64,000 bases of DNA from Tenrec ecaudatus (GCF_050624435.1 NC_134539.1:46408001-46472000); one strand, 5' to 3'; numbered from the stretch's first letter, positions 36,903 to 47,699 are shown. Made by a program: numbers and translations. Notes: generated by a model from the letters alone, not told the origin.

Positions 36903-37010
36903 AGGCTTTGGAGTCAGACAGACATGAGACTGAATCTCAGGGCTTCCACTAATTCGTTGCCGAGCCTTGGGCAAGTTTCTTAATTTCTATAAAATGAGAA
37001 CAATATCTAT
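36903..37010 (+). repeat. MIR fragment
   Basis: 'aggctttggagtcagacaga', 'gccttgggcaagtttcttaa' and 'tataaaatgagaacaatat' are a good plus-oriented MIR match, ending where the MITE begins. Confidence 0.75.
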
Positions 37011-37074
37011 GAGGGGGCTTCAAGAAGCCTGTAGGAAAATGGAATTTCCCGATAAACTTTCTGAAGGCACTGAA
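37011..37074. mobile_element. Short mariner-like MITE
   Basis: Imperfect inverted ends GGGGGCTTCAAGAAG / CTTTCTGAAGGCAC around a 'gaaaatggaattt' interior, next to TAT/ATA. It is a relative of the element at 16.97 kb. Confidence 0.5.
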
Positions 37075-37378
37075 TATACTGCGCAAGGATAGAGTATGGA
37101 GGATAGAGAGCGTGGTGAGGGGGAAAGAGCCCAAACCCGCACAGAGCAGACGGCCGGCCTGCTCTGCTGACCACACGCCGCGGCACCTCATGCTCTCGTG
37201 GACTGCTCTGGCTTTTCAGGGGGCTAACTCACCCGCACACACCCACGACAGCCTTCGGAAGGCAGGAGCCGGGTCTCTGTCCTTTCATGTTCTCCAGCTC
37301 TTACCCCGCGTGACTCCAGAACATAAGGAGCAGAGCGGTGGTTTGGCGTTTAACTCAGAGGCTACAGTGTGCGCTTAC

Positions 37379-37625
37379 CTTGAATGGCTGGCCCCCAGGC
37401 AAACAGGTAATACCAGCTCAGATGCAAATCAACGATGGTTTCATCTCTGGGAACATTCACAGGGCGTTTAAATCTGCAGGTGACCCGGTTGTTCTCAAAA
37501 ACGCCTTCTTCGTCTCTGGCAGGGTTTCTCTGAATCTCCTTTGCCCACTGGCCCACATTATAGAAGTGCTGGATGCGGACCCGGCCATTGTCATCGTGGA
37601 CACAGGCCATCACGTCATCCCCACC
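37379..37625 (-). CDS. FRRS1L: FRRS1L exon 4
   Basis: The largest internal exon, residues 159-240. The translation starts [20 protein letters not shown], continues through [20 protein letters not shown] and ends [14 protein letters not shown]. It forms the second half of the DOMON domain, a beta-sandwich fold found in ferric-reductase-like proteins; FRRS1L lacks the cytochrome b561 part of its relatives. The acceptor is CGTTTTAG and the donor GTAAGC. It starts in phase 0 after the terminal Met codon of exon 3 and ends one base into a Gly codon. No frameshift or internal stop is present. Confidence 0.95.
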
Positions 37626-38059
37626 CTAAAACGACATACAGCGAAGCAGCAGATGTCAAAGGGTTTGGCTTTTGCAGACTTTTCCGCTGGAAAGAAATCT
37701 TATTCAGAAACGTGCATGCTATTTATGACCTTTACAAGGGAAAAAGATTTACATTGCTAGTGTGAGTGTTGAGAATATTATGAGTTGGTAGGAAATTCCA
37801 TTCGCGTGTTGTGCTGTTTTCCATGAGATTTTGGAAGCCCCCTGGTCAGCTGCTCCGTCTGTCCACAGCGTTGATGGTGTGCTTGTGCAGCCGTCCTCTC
37901 CCCGCCCCCCCTCCGCCCCCGCTGTGAACACAGAATCACTAATCTTCAAGTTCCTGCTGGCCATCTGATCCAATCTGGTTTGGGTTTCTCGTTCCCCTTT
38001 CACCCAAGTTAACCTATGTCTCCCCTCCCTTCCTCGCTTACTCCTGGGAACCACCAAAG

Positions 38060-38485
38060 ATTGCTTCTTTCGGTGTGAACACGAGTTCTTGAGTTTTAGT
38101 TTCAAAAATTGTGGTCTCCTACAATATTTGTCCTTTTGCAGTTGACTTATTTTCCTTATCATAACGCCCTCCGCAGCGGCATTGCCTAGATATTCCACCG
38201 GGAGTTTGTACCCTGTTTGTTTAGCCGCGCCTCTGTCAATAAGCACAGAGAGTGCTCCGGTGTATCGCTATTGTGAACCTTGTTGCAATGAACATGAGTG
38301 TGCATGTAGCTCGTATTGCTCTAAATACAGGCCAGGTATTGGGATTGTAGAATCTGATGGCATTTCTATCGCACTTTTTAAAGGAAGTGCCACCCATACC
38401 ATTTCCCACAGTGGGTACATCCGTTTGCTTGTAGTCCCATCAGCAATGTATGAGTCTTCTGGGTCTGTACAGCCCGGCCAGCAGT
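38060..38485 (-). mobile_element. L1 3' region
   Basis: 'gtctcctacaatatttgtcc', 'gtatcgctattgtgaacctt' and 'gccacccataccatttccc' in reverse are the L1 ORF2-end to 3' UTR order. Confidence 0.7.
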
Positions 38486-38489
38486 CTCT

Positions 38490-39062
38490 TAAACAAATGA
38501 TGCTGAAAATTCTGGATATCTCCTTGCAGGAAAATGACACAAGACTTCTATCTCACACCACATACCCGCAATGAATTTAAGATGGGTCAAAGACTTACTT
38601 GTATAGCCTATATCTCTAAAGGCCATCAATGAAAAAATGGGGCTAACTTAGGAGTCCTAATTCATGGCATAAATACACCATCAAACATAAGCAGAAATGA
38701 AAGGTTGACTAGAATAGGGGCTAAGGAGGGTTGTCTCCCCAAATGCCTGCCTAGGGCCACAATAAGAGGGCTACAGAGAAATCAGGCACACTAATTAGAC
38801 ACCTATGAGAAAATCCAAACTGAGTATGCGCAGAGTAGGGCCGCCTAGATGCAGGTGAGGCTAACCATGGCCACAACCTAGGCACATGACATTACACAGG
38901 TGCACTTAAAAACTCAGCCAATAAGGCAACAAATGTACAAATGTGCTTGACACATGGATGGATGGATGGATGGATGGATGGATGGATGGATGGATGGATG
39001 GATGGATGGATGGATGGATGGATGGTGATAAAAGTTGTACAAGCCCCCAATAAAATGATTAA
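38490..39062 (+). mobile_element. L1 ORF2 end plus 3' UTR
   Basis: A late ORF2 reading frame remnant ('tctcacaccacatacccgca', 'tttaagatgggtcaaagact', then a GVLIHGINTPSNISRNE-like frame) is followed by 'caacaaatgtacaaatgtgc', a GGAT microsatellite and AATAAA. It runs head-to-head with the preceding minus-strand L1. Confidence 0.7.
38953..39025. repeat. (GGAT)n microsatellite in an L1 3' end
   Basis: About 18 tandem tetranucleotide units. Other L1 3' ends here have only one to four units at the same position. Confidence 0.95.
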
Positions 39063-39084
39063 ATTAAAAACAAAAAATAAACTT

Positions 39085-39165
39085 CAAAAATGTGCTTGAT
39101 ATAATTGATGTATGGATTGTTACAAAAGATGTAAGAGCCCTCAATAAAATGTTTAAAAACAAACA
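39085..39165 (+). mobile_element. L1 3' end, short tail copy
   Basis: 'atgtgcttgatataattgat' and 'gagccctcaataaaatgttt' match the L1 terminus. It lies immediately after another L1 tail. Confidence 0.7.
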
Positions 39166-39810
39166 ACCACCTATATTTTTTCTCTATGTATGAATAGTTA
39201 ATTGCCAAACTCTCCTACAAGATAGTAAAAGCTTCCTTGTGATGTTTGCTTATCAATTTCGACTAAAATCTTATCACAGTGCCTTTCAGCATAGCACAAA
39301 GTCAAAAAATATTTGTGGAATAAACAAGTGGAAATTATTTTTTAAAAAGATCAGTCAATACCCTCAACCGCCCCTCCCCAGCCAGTGGGTATAAAAGCCG
39401 GCTGCGGGCAGCTCCCATGCTCTCTTCTCACTCTGGGGTGCTGTGCACATGGAAGGTGAGCCTCTCCCCCACGTGCGGGGCGCACATGCCTTCGTGCCCA
39501 TTCAGAGCCGCTGGTTCTCTCGGCCTCTGGGCATTTCCGGGTTCCGTGCTCCTGTTCAGGTATTCTTTCCAGGTGGTTTTTCACGTTCATTCTGGAAGCC
39601 GTCTCCCATGCAGCCTTGTACACATTCCAGAAATAGAGTGCACTTTGGAGACTGTCATACCTGAAACTTTCCTGCCCCTCAACGATGTCATTTGGATTAC
39701 AAAAGGGCTTCTGCTGCATGGGTTCTCTCAGCGTGGCGAAGCAAGACCTGAGGTCGAGCCCACCAGCAATCTAACCTGTCCACTCAAACGCAGAAGACGA
39801 ACTAGATGAC

Positions 39811-40334
39811 GGAGGTAGTTAGTTTATTGTGCCAACCTGACTGATAAACACTGTGGGGTTAATTGAAGGACGGAGGGATAAATGGCTCAGTGAGCCTCGC
39901 CTTTCTAGTTCTCAGGTCTCTTGCTTTCTGATGGTCGGACCAGGGCGCAGCTGTCTTAGCCAGTTTCCTGCTTCAGCCGGCAAGGCTCACTTCCTGCAAG
40001 ACATCCCTGAGGAGAAGCCACATGGACCTAGCCCAATGCAGCCCTGGGTCCTGGAGCAACCATGTGGAGACCCCTGCCAGTGCTGAGATGCTCACACATT
40101 CACTGAATCGGCTTTCCCCCTGCAGTCAGCATCATTGCATCTGTTTTGTGAGATGGAGGAGGACTTTGTGGATTGGTGTTGGACATATGGGTTAATGGAT
40201 TAATGTTGAACTTGTGGGCTTGGACAGCACTGGGTTGGGATGTTTTCTTGAGGTACACTTAAGCTTTATATAAAACTCTCTCTTATACATGAGTTTCTGT
40301 GGATTTGTTTCTCTAAAGTACCTAGACTAACACA
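39811..40334 (+). mobile_element. Solo LTR, copy A
   Basis: A 524-bp LTR-like repeat runs from 'ggaggtagttagtttattgt' to 'agtacctagactaacaca', bounded by a 5-bp direct repeat ATGAC on both sides. It has no internal proviral sequence and no coding frame. A close relative in the same orientation lies at 57.30 kb. The family assignment (ERVL/MaLR-like) is inferred from the 5-bp duplication and end structure. Confidence 0.7.
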
Positions 40335-40384
40335 ATGACTGAGAACTCCTAAAAATTGGATACTTATATGGGTCAAAAGATTTC

Positions 40385-40588
40385 ACCAAGAAAGCTGATG
40401 GTGCCCGGTTATCAAAAGAGATAGTGTCTGGGGTCTTAAAGGCTTGAAGGTGAACAAGCGGCCATCTAGCTCAGAAGCAAAAAAGCCCACATGGAAGAAG
40501 CACACCGGCCAGTGCGATCACGAGGTGCCAAAGGGACCAGGTATAAGGCATCATGCAAAAAAAAGATATATGTGTGTATATGTATATA

Positions 40589-40662
<74 letters not shown>

Positions 40663-41308
40663 ATATTGAATGAAGGGGGAAGTGCAGAGTGGAGACCCAA
40701 GGCCCAAGTGTCGGCCAATGGAGATCTCCTCACAGAGGGGTTCAGGAGAGGAGATGGGTCAATGAGGGTGCGAGGTAGTACTGATGAAGAACACAGCTTT
40801 CCCCCAGATTCTGGATGCTTCCTCCCCCCAACTACCATGAGCCGAATTCTACCTTGCAGGGCTGGATAAGGCAGAGGTTGTACCACTGGTACATATGAGG
40901 ACTGGAGGCACAGGGAATCCAGGGTGGATGATACCTTCAGGACCAAGGGTGTGAGGGGCAATGCTAGGAGAGTAGAGGGTGAGTGGGTTGGAAAGGGGGA
41001 ACCGATTACAAGGATCTACATGTGACCTCCTCCCTGGGAGACGGACAGCAGAGAAGGGGGTGAAGGGAGACTTTGGATGGGGCAAGATATGACAAAAAAA
41101 ACAATCTATAAATTATCTAGGGCTCATGAGGGAGGGGGGAGCGGGGAGGGAGGGGGAAAAAAGAGGACCTGATGCAAAGGGCTTAAGTGGAGAGCAAATG
41201 CTTTGAAAATGATTAGGGCAAAGAATGTACGGATGTGCTTTATACAATTGATGTATGTATATGTATGGATTGTGATAAGAGTTGTATGAGCCCCTAATAA
41301 AATGTTAA
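40385..41308 (+). mobile_element. Lineage-specific L1 3' UTR
   Basis: 'agaaagctgatggtgcccgg', 'gggtcttaaaggcttgaagg', 'ctttgaaaatgattagggca' and a terminal 'gagcccctaataaaatg' follow the same order as the copy at 13.5-14.26 kb, with a large TG/TA microsatellite in the middle. Confidence 0.75.
40566..40660. repeat. (TG)n(TA)n microsatellite
   Basis: Alternating TATG, then about 10 TG, then about 22 TA dinucleotides, lying inside the L1 3' UTR copy. It has potential to extrude a cruciform. Confidence 0.95.
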
Positions 41309-41589
41309 AAAGATTTCACCAAAAGAGTAAAAAGGGACATCAAAGATTGGGGAAAATAAATTGGCAGTGGTGTATGGGACAGGGTTGAATCCCCATGTAC
41401 CGGGTTCTTTCGTTCAAGGTTAAAGATGATCTCAAAGCAACAGTTTCATTAAGTTCATCAAGTGGCTTTGGCTTCCAAAACGCTGGATTCTCTGAGAATT
41501 TGAAGTTCTCTTCTTCATTTTTCCCATTTTGATCAGGATTCCTTTATCCCCCCAAATTATTTTTTTCCAAAAAAATTACTTTAAGGGCT

Positions 41590-41905
41590 ATTAAAAGTCT
41601 TAACCAGGATGGATGAACCTGAAAACATTGTACTAAACATGCTAGACACAAAAGGACACATAGCCACATACATGAAGTACCAGTGACAAAGCTGATGAGT
41701 CGTTCCCAGGGGCTGCAGGAAGGACAGAGTGACAGCTCCCCAGACACAGAGTGTCTGTTGGGGCAACGCAACGACTAGAAATGGCCAGTGTTGACGGTAG
41801 CACAAGCACAACAATTCACGCCCCCGATGAGCACTGGACAATCACCAGAGTGGCAACTTTTCATGGTGTAGATTTTACCACAATGAAATTACTTTAGTAA
41901 GAAAG
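41590..41905 (+). mobile_element. L1 3' region, degraded
   Basis: 'ccaggatggatgaacctgaa', 'cagtgacaaagctgatgagt'-type order and 'tttaccacaatgaaattact' resemble the L1M terminus. Confidence 0.55.
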
Positions 41906-42779
41906 AATCCAGACCCAAACAAATGTAACCAGGTTGGCAAGGAAAGGTCAAACTGACATCAGGGGCCTCGTGATGTGATGTGAGAAAATCACAAATTCTC
42001 ACCAAAATACATCCACTCACCCAGGCATCAGGAGACCATCAGACAAATTAAAATGGAAGATCATTATACAAACACAAGCAAACAGAAACAAAACAAAAAG
42101 CCAGCCTGTCCACATCCAAGCAGTTTTGGTCATAAAAGACCAAGAAAAAGAGACAAAGCAACTATTCCAAATGAAAGAAAGCTAAAAGCACACAGGTGTT
42201 TATCAATGGTTATCAATGGTCAGCTTACTCAGCTGTTAAAATAAAAAGTTGGGGATTAAGTCTACCCAGAGGGGCCTTGAAAGAAAAAGACGGTGGTCGA
42301 CTTGCCCAAACTTTAGTTATTAAAACTTCTATGGGAGCACAGTTCTACTGTGATACTCATTAATTACATCACCATTTAAGTTGGAATCAGCTCCATAGAC
42401 AACTGGTTAAAGACATAAGACAACTGAATACAAGGGCATTCCTAGACTGAATACTGGTAGGGTCTCCATTTAGCTAAGGCCAAAGGCTGGAGTCACTGTT
42501 GCTTTCTCTTTCTCTCACAACACATAGCCAGCTGCCACTAAATACCGTCCACCCCGTGTCCAAATCTGGCCACTCTCATCTGTTCCACTAGTGTGATCCT
42601 GGTTTCAGCCATCTTCCCCTCTCTCCTGTACCCGTGCATGAGCCTCCCAACAGCCAACAAGTTGGCTGTGACATATGGGACAAGGGGCTAATGTCTAGAT
42701 GGTTATTTCTTTTGGTTTAAGGCTTAAAAATGATCTGAGGGTCATATTTTCAGGGGCTCACACAGCCTGTGTAGTAGTT

Positions 42780-42985
42780 GTCTGTCCCAGTTGCCCTTGA
42801 GTTAATTCTGGCTCATGGAGACCCTACATGGGTCAGATTAGAACTGTGCTCCGCAGGGTTTTCAATTGCTGGATTTTTAGAAGTTGATTGTCAGGCCTTT
42901 CTTTCCAAGCATCTCTGAATAGATTCAAGCCACCAACTGTTCTGGGAGCAGCCAAGTGCATCCGTACTCACTAGAGACTCCTGTT
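42780..42985 (-). mobile_element. AfroSINE copy, diverged
   Basis: 'ttgcccttgagttaattctg', 'gtcagattagaactgtgctc' and 'gattcaagccaccaactgtt' are in reverse. A small insertion enlarges the body. Confidence 0.6.
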
Positions 42986-43034
42986 AACTATATACTGCAC
43001 ATCTACATGTAGATGTACACACACATCATATATC

Positions 43035-45745
43035 ATATATGTTGTTGTTAGGGGATGCCATGTTGGTTTTGACTCATAGCAAGCCTGTGTACCAAAGGAC
43101 AAAACACTGCTCAATCCTCTGCTGTCCTCACAATTGTTCTTGTGTTTGACCCAACGTCACAGCCACCGTGTCCATTCATCTTGGGAGGTTTTCCTTTGTT
43201 CGCTGCCCCTCGACTTCACCTAGACTGATGTCCTTCCCCAAGGACTGCTGTTTCCAGACAACATGTCCAAAGTTCATGAGCGACAGTCTCGCCATCCTTG
43301 CTTCTAAGGAGTGTTCTGGCTGTACTTCTTCCAACACAGATTTATTTGTTCTTTGGGCAGTCCACGGTACTTTCAATATTCTTTTCCAGGACCATAATTC
43401 AAAGGCATCGACTCTTCTTTGGTCTTCCTTATTCAAAGTCCAGCTTCCACATGCATATGAGGCAAATGAAAATACCGTGGCTTGCTTCAGGAGCCCGAGT
43501 CCTCAAAGTAACGTCCTTGATTTTCAACGCCTTTCCAGAGGTTAGATGTAGCACATTTGCCCGATGCAATGTGTCATTTTTCATCTTGTGACTGAAGCTT
43601 CCATGAGCACCGATTGTGGACTCAAGCAAGATACAATCCTTGACAAGGTCAAGCATGTCTCCATTTATCGTGATGTTACGTATTGGCCCAGTGGTGAGGA
43701 TTCTGATCTTTACATTGAGTCCTAATCCCACTGAAGGCTGCAGTCCTTGATCTTCATCAGCAAGTGCTTCGAGCCCGCCTCGCTCTCAGCAAGCAGCTGC
43801 CATCGCTTTGCCTCCAATCCCTGAAGTCTTGTTTTGGCTGATGCTTTCAATACAGCTCGAACTTCTCTCGGTTCCTTTGTTCGTTCTTACCCATATGCTA
43901 CCTCCTGCGATGGTGGAATGTCAACTAGTTCTTTTTGGTACAGTGGTTCTGTGTATTCTTTCCGTCTTCTTCTGATGGTTTCTTCATCATTCAATAAGCT
44001 GACCTTAGCATCTTTCAATACTGCAACTCGAGGTTTGAATTTTTTCTTTATTTCTTTCAGTTCTAGATGTGCTTAGCATGTTCATCCTTTTGTGGTTTTC
44101 TAAATCTAGGTCTCTGCATGTCTCAGTTATAATATTTTACTTGGTCTTCTTGAGCTGGTCTTTGACATTTTCAGATCTTTGACTTCATCGTTCCTTCCAT
44201 TTTCCTGAGCTGTGCTGACCAGCACACTGCAGTCTCTTCCGTCATCCACTTTGATCCTCTGTGCTTTTTTAATGACCTTTTGCTTTCTTCATGTATGACG
44301 TTTCTGATGTTATTCCACAGCTTATCGAGTCTTCTGTAATTAGTGTTCAATGCATCAAATCTGTTATGAAGATGCTCTCAAAATTTAGATGGGATAGACT
44401 CAAAGTTGTAATTTGGCATTCATGGTCTTATTGGAAATTTCTTCAACTTCAACCTGAACTTACTTTTGAGCAATTGATGGTCTGTCCCATAGTCAGTTCC
44501 TGACCTGGTTTTAACTAATGATATTGAGCTTGTCCACTGTCTCTTCCCACAGATAAAGTCAATTTGATTTTTTTTGCATTCCACCTGGAGAAGTCCACGT
44601 GTATTGAAAAAAAGGTATTTGCAATGACGATGTCGTCGGTCTTGGAAAATTCTGTCATGTAATCTCCAGCCTCATTTCTATCACCAAGACCATATATTCC
44701 AACTTTTGCATTCCAATAGCCAATAATTATGCATCATAATTGTATATTTGATCAACTTCAGACTGAAGATGTTGGTAGAATTCCTCCATTTTGACATCAC
44801 TAGCTTTAGTGGTTGGTGGATAGATTTGATGAGTTGTATAAATTGGGTTTCTTTGTATGCAGATAGCTATTATCCTCCCACAGACACAATTGTACTTCAA
44901 TATAGATCTTGAAATGTCCTTTTTGATAGTGAATGCAACACAACTCCTCTGGAATCTGTCAATCCCAGCATAGGACACCATATGATTTTTCAAATTCAAA
45001 ATGATCAATTCATTCCCACTCAATAACACTTAGAATATCAACCTTTGTGAGTTCCATTTAATATTTTTATAACTTCCAAGTTTCCTAGATTTATATTCTT
45101 ACATTCCAAATTAATTGACGTTTGCAGCTGTTTCTTTTCATTTTCAGTTGTGCTCACCAGCAAGTGAAGGTCTCAAAGCCTTTACTCCCACAAGCTGTAC
45201 GCCATCTAGGTCAGCAGTTCTCAACCTGTGGGTCGGGACCCCTTTGGGGGTCGAATGACCCTTTCACAGGGGTCGCCCGATTCATAACAGTATCAAAATG
45301 ACAGTTATGAAGTAGCAACAAAAATAACTGTATGATTGGGGGGGAGGGTCACCACAACACGAAGGACTGTATCAAAGGGCCTCGGCATCGGGAAGGTTAA
45401 GGACCACTGCTCTATGTCATTATGGTCCACACTTTGAGAAGGCAACACTTCTGCAGTCACATTTTGAGTGCCTTCCTACCAGAGGGGCTTATCTTCTGCC
45501 ACCATCTCTGACAATGTTCTGCTTCTCCTCATGAAGTCTGCAGATTCTGACAGCATTTTGATTCCGTCCCTAAGGTTTCAGAGGCTAAATTCCTCAGAAG
45601 TGGGTACCCTATTCCTTCTTTGTCGTCTATAAGTCCTGATGAACGCTGTGCACTCTGGGTGACCCTGCTGGTATGTGACCCACCAGTGCTATAGCTTCCA
45701 GTGTCACAGCAACACACAAGCCTCCGCAGTGTGACAAGCTGACAG
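43035..45745 (-). mobile_element. RTE LINE, longest copy, carrying a SPIN insertion
   Basis: The left end is the RTE 3' terminus ('gttgttgttaggggatgcca'). Moving right the order is 'gatgtccttccccaaggact', 'catatgaggcaaatgaaaat', 'ttagcatctttcaatactgc', 'aatagccaataattatgcat', then after SPIN 'agtgccttcctaccagaggg' and 'gtgaccctgctggtatgtga'. The reverse-transcriptase frame is broken by stops. It is the nearest to full length in the window. Confidence 0.85.
45212..45409 (+). mobile_element. SPIN-type hAT transposon, non-autonomous (MITE-like)
   Basis: A 198-bp element carries the SPIN terminal inverted repeats CAGCAGTTCTCAACC and, at the right end, GGTTAAGGACCACTG (11 of 15 positions complementary). 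Internal landmarks are 'tgtgggtcgggacccctttg', 'gggtcgaatgaccctttcac', 'agttatgaagtagcaacaaa' and 'gggtcaccacaacacgaagg'. Flanking 8-bp words atctaggt/ctctatgt match at 6 of 8 positions, as expected of an aged hAT target duplication. There is no transposase frame. It interrupts an RTE element. SPIN is described from bushbaby, tenrec, bats, murine rodents, opossum, Anolis and Xenopus, spread by horizontal transfer. Confidence 0.9.
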
Positions 45746-46067
45746 GTAAGTGTTAGATACGATATACAATACATATGTTATTAACCAGTCATGCGGCATG
45801 CTCTCCTGCTAGGGGGAGTGTCGTTGCTGGCCCTTGACTTCCGGCGTGGCTGTGTGGGTCACTTTGTTACAGCATGTTAGCAAGCATGACCTGAAGGCTT
45901 GAAATACGCTTGCGTGGCCCTTGCATTTCCGCCTCTTCCCTGAACACAGCAAGCCCTGCTCACTGCTAACTCCAGAGTGGTGGGAGAATGCATCAAAAGA
46001 AACTCGACTCCAACCCACAGATGTGTGTGCAAGAAATAAATGCTTCCTATGTCCTCACAGAGCAGTC

Positions 46068-46255
46068 CTGGTGGTGTAGTGGTCATGTGTTGGGCTGCTA
46101 ACCCCAAGGTCAGCCGTTCAAAGCCGCCAGTCACTCTGTGGGAGAAAGAAGAGGCTTACTACTCCTGGGAAGAGTTATTGCATTGTTTCTGAGACCCACA
46201 GGGGCCAGTTCTTCCCTCTCCTTTCAACTCGATGGCTCTGAGTTTGGTGAACTTT
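46068..46255 (+). mobile_element. AfroSINE copy, well preserved
   Basis: 'cagtcctggtggtgtagtgg', 'gttgggctgctaaccccaag', 'tttctgagacccacagggg' and 'ctcgatggctctgagtttgg' give the complete head-to-tail order. Confidence 0.85.
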
Positions 46256-46620
46256 GATTCTGGTTGTAGTCCACCCATCGTGGGGGCTTTTCCCACAGCC
46301 CAGCTGTGAAAACAGCTGATGCATGCAAATACCACAAGACACCGCAATTCTGACAACCAGCCCTACCTTTTCAATTGACACGAGCATGAAGTTTTTAAAC
46401 ATGTGATAATAAAGTCTTACCTAATATAATAATCAATTGTGTTTGAATCCATTCATCAAATTTGCTTTGCAAAATAAAACCAAAATGCCCCAAACCCTGG
46501 CTTTTCACCTTTAACACGGCAGAGCAGCATAGGGAATCTCAGCGTGCCTGGGATCTCAAAACTCAAGGAGCACGCCAAACCACGGAGAGAAACCAGCCTC
46601 CGCTGTGATTTGCGTCTTAC

Positions 46621-46759
46621 CATTTTCTTGTCTGAAGAGAATCCAACCGCTACCCAACCATCTGTGTCGGCACTCAGCTCAAATTCCACGTCAGCCCCGA
46701 TGATGCGGTAGCTAAGGAAGTAGTCGCAGGTCTCCGCATTGCAGCCTGGCTTGCCATAC
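46621..46759 (-). CDS. FRRS1L: FRRS1L exon 3
   Basis: The exon encodes residues 112-158: [20 protein letters not shown], then [20 protein letters not shown] and SSDKKM. This is the first half of the DOMON domain; the paired cysteines in GCNAETC are family features likely to form a disulphide. The acceptor TGTCCCACAG and donor GTAAGA are strong. One base completes the split Arg codon from exon 2, and the exon ends in phase 0 after ATG. Reading on past the donor gives a short nonsense extension, which is intron. Confidence 0.95.
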
Positions 46760-47614
46760 CTGTGGGACAGAGCAAACCACAAATCCTATGGCTTCATCCA
46801 CTTATTCGAAATACATGTAGAAAATAACTACTATATTTATCAGGGAGGATGCTAAGTAGTAGTACTACTAAGCAAACTCTATCTTGCTTTTCTGGGATCT
46901 CACAAACAGTTTCATGTAGGAAGGACCTTGGAAAATATCTGCTGCACTTGATCTCTATATAAAGCGGTCTAGGTGGGAATGCCTACTATCTACACGGCTG
47001 TTGGCAAGCTCCAGCCCATTTTCAGACTTGAAAGAATGCTAATCCTAATCCGAGTACTAATAGCAATCATATAGGGACTTACTATGCCTGAGGCCCTATG
47101 CTAGACACAATAATTAAGCTCAATGACCAGTTACTAACACAGAAAGATCCTTAAAGCATGACTATGTATTTGAAGAAAAAAAAGAGTATCAGACACATTT
47201 GTCATTGTCTGTCATGCCCAAAGGCCCACACGAATGATGGACTGGCATGTTCCGTATCACCTGATCCTTTCTCACGCAGTCAGCCTACGAGGAGAACCCA
47301 GGGCAAAGGCAGTGCCGCCAGGAGTTAGCCGGCCATCTGTGAACTGTCTTTGGCCTCCAAGAGACTTAAATGAAGAACCAGAGAAGACTGTTTCGGTGCG
47401 TAGAGAATGCCACAGTGAAGTACCTGTAAACTGAAAACTAGAGGCCTTCAGAGATGGGCTTCATGCTTGCTTAAGTTAACGGGGGCACAAGTCCCACGAT
47501 TAGACTGCAGGCGGCGAGTTCGGAGTTCTGCTTGTGCATGCGATTGCAGGTCTACCGTGAAACATGACCTCAGTTTCGTAACCTGAAAGCTATCCAACTT
47601 GCTGTTGTACTGAC
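46760..47614 (-). other. FRRS1L intron 2
   Basis: A short intron with donor GTCAGT and acceptor TGTCCCACAG. Apart from a faint MIR-like segment near 47.05-47.19 kb it shows nothing recognised. Confidence 0.8.
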
Positions 47615-47699
47615 CTGAAACACCCCTTAGTTTTCCCGCAGTCTTCCACTTTGATTTTGGCGAACGGATCCACGGGAGGAGCCGTGGGGAAAGGGTAAC
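47615..47699 (-). CDS. FRRS1L: FRRS1L exon 2
   Basis: A small 85-bp exon, residues 84-111: [20 protein letters not shown] then GKTKGCF and a split Arg. It links the acidic end of the exon 1 segment to the DOMON domain. The acceptor is GACCCAG; the donor GTCAGT is less canonical than the others (no G at +5 would be lost, but the +3 base is C). Phase 1 in and phase 2 out agree with exons 1 and 3. It is too short to stand out by frame length and is recognised only by homology and splice phase. Confidence 0.93.

Larger units (their letters stand above)
34295..37378 (-). other. FRRS1L intron 4
   Basis: The donor is GTAAGC at exon 4 and the acceptor CTCAAAG at exon 5. It contains a Tigger fossil, two MIR fragments and a mariner-like MITE, listed separately. 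The stretch 34295-35034 and the stretch 35596-36009 hold nothing else recognised. Confidence 0.85.
37626..46620 (-). other. FRRS1L intron 3
   Basis: A 9-kb intron filled largely by L1, LTR, RTE and SPIN insertions listed separately. The donor is GTAAGA at exon 3. The stretch 41906-42779 shows no element I can name. Confidence 0.85.

Noticed and set aside
40444-40961. Open frames reading through the TG/TA microsatellite
   Set aside because: The translation is an Ile/Tyr or Val/Cys run from the dinucleotide repeat inside an L1 3' UTR; no gene is supported.
42053-42244. A lysine-rich small frame
   Set aside because: AT-rich intronic sequence; no conservation signal or splice context.
46068-46140. 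A tRNA gene suggested by A/B-box-like sequence
   Set aside because: It is the tRNA-derived head of an AfroSINE; no cloverleaf and no CCA-end context is present.
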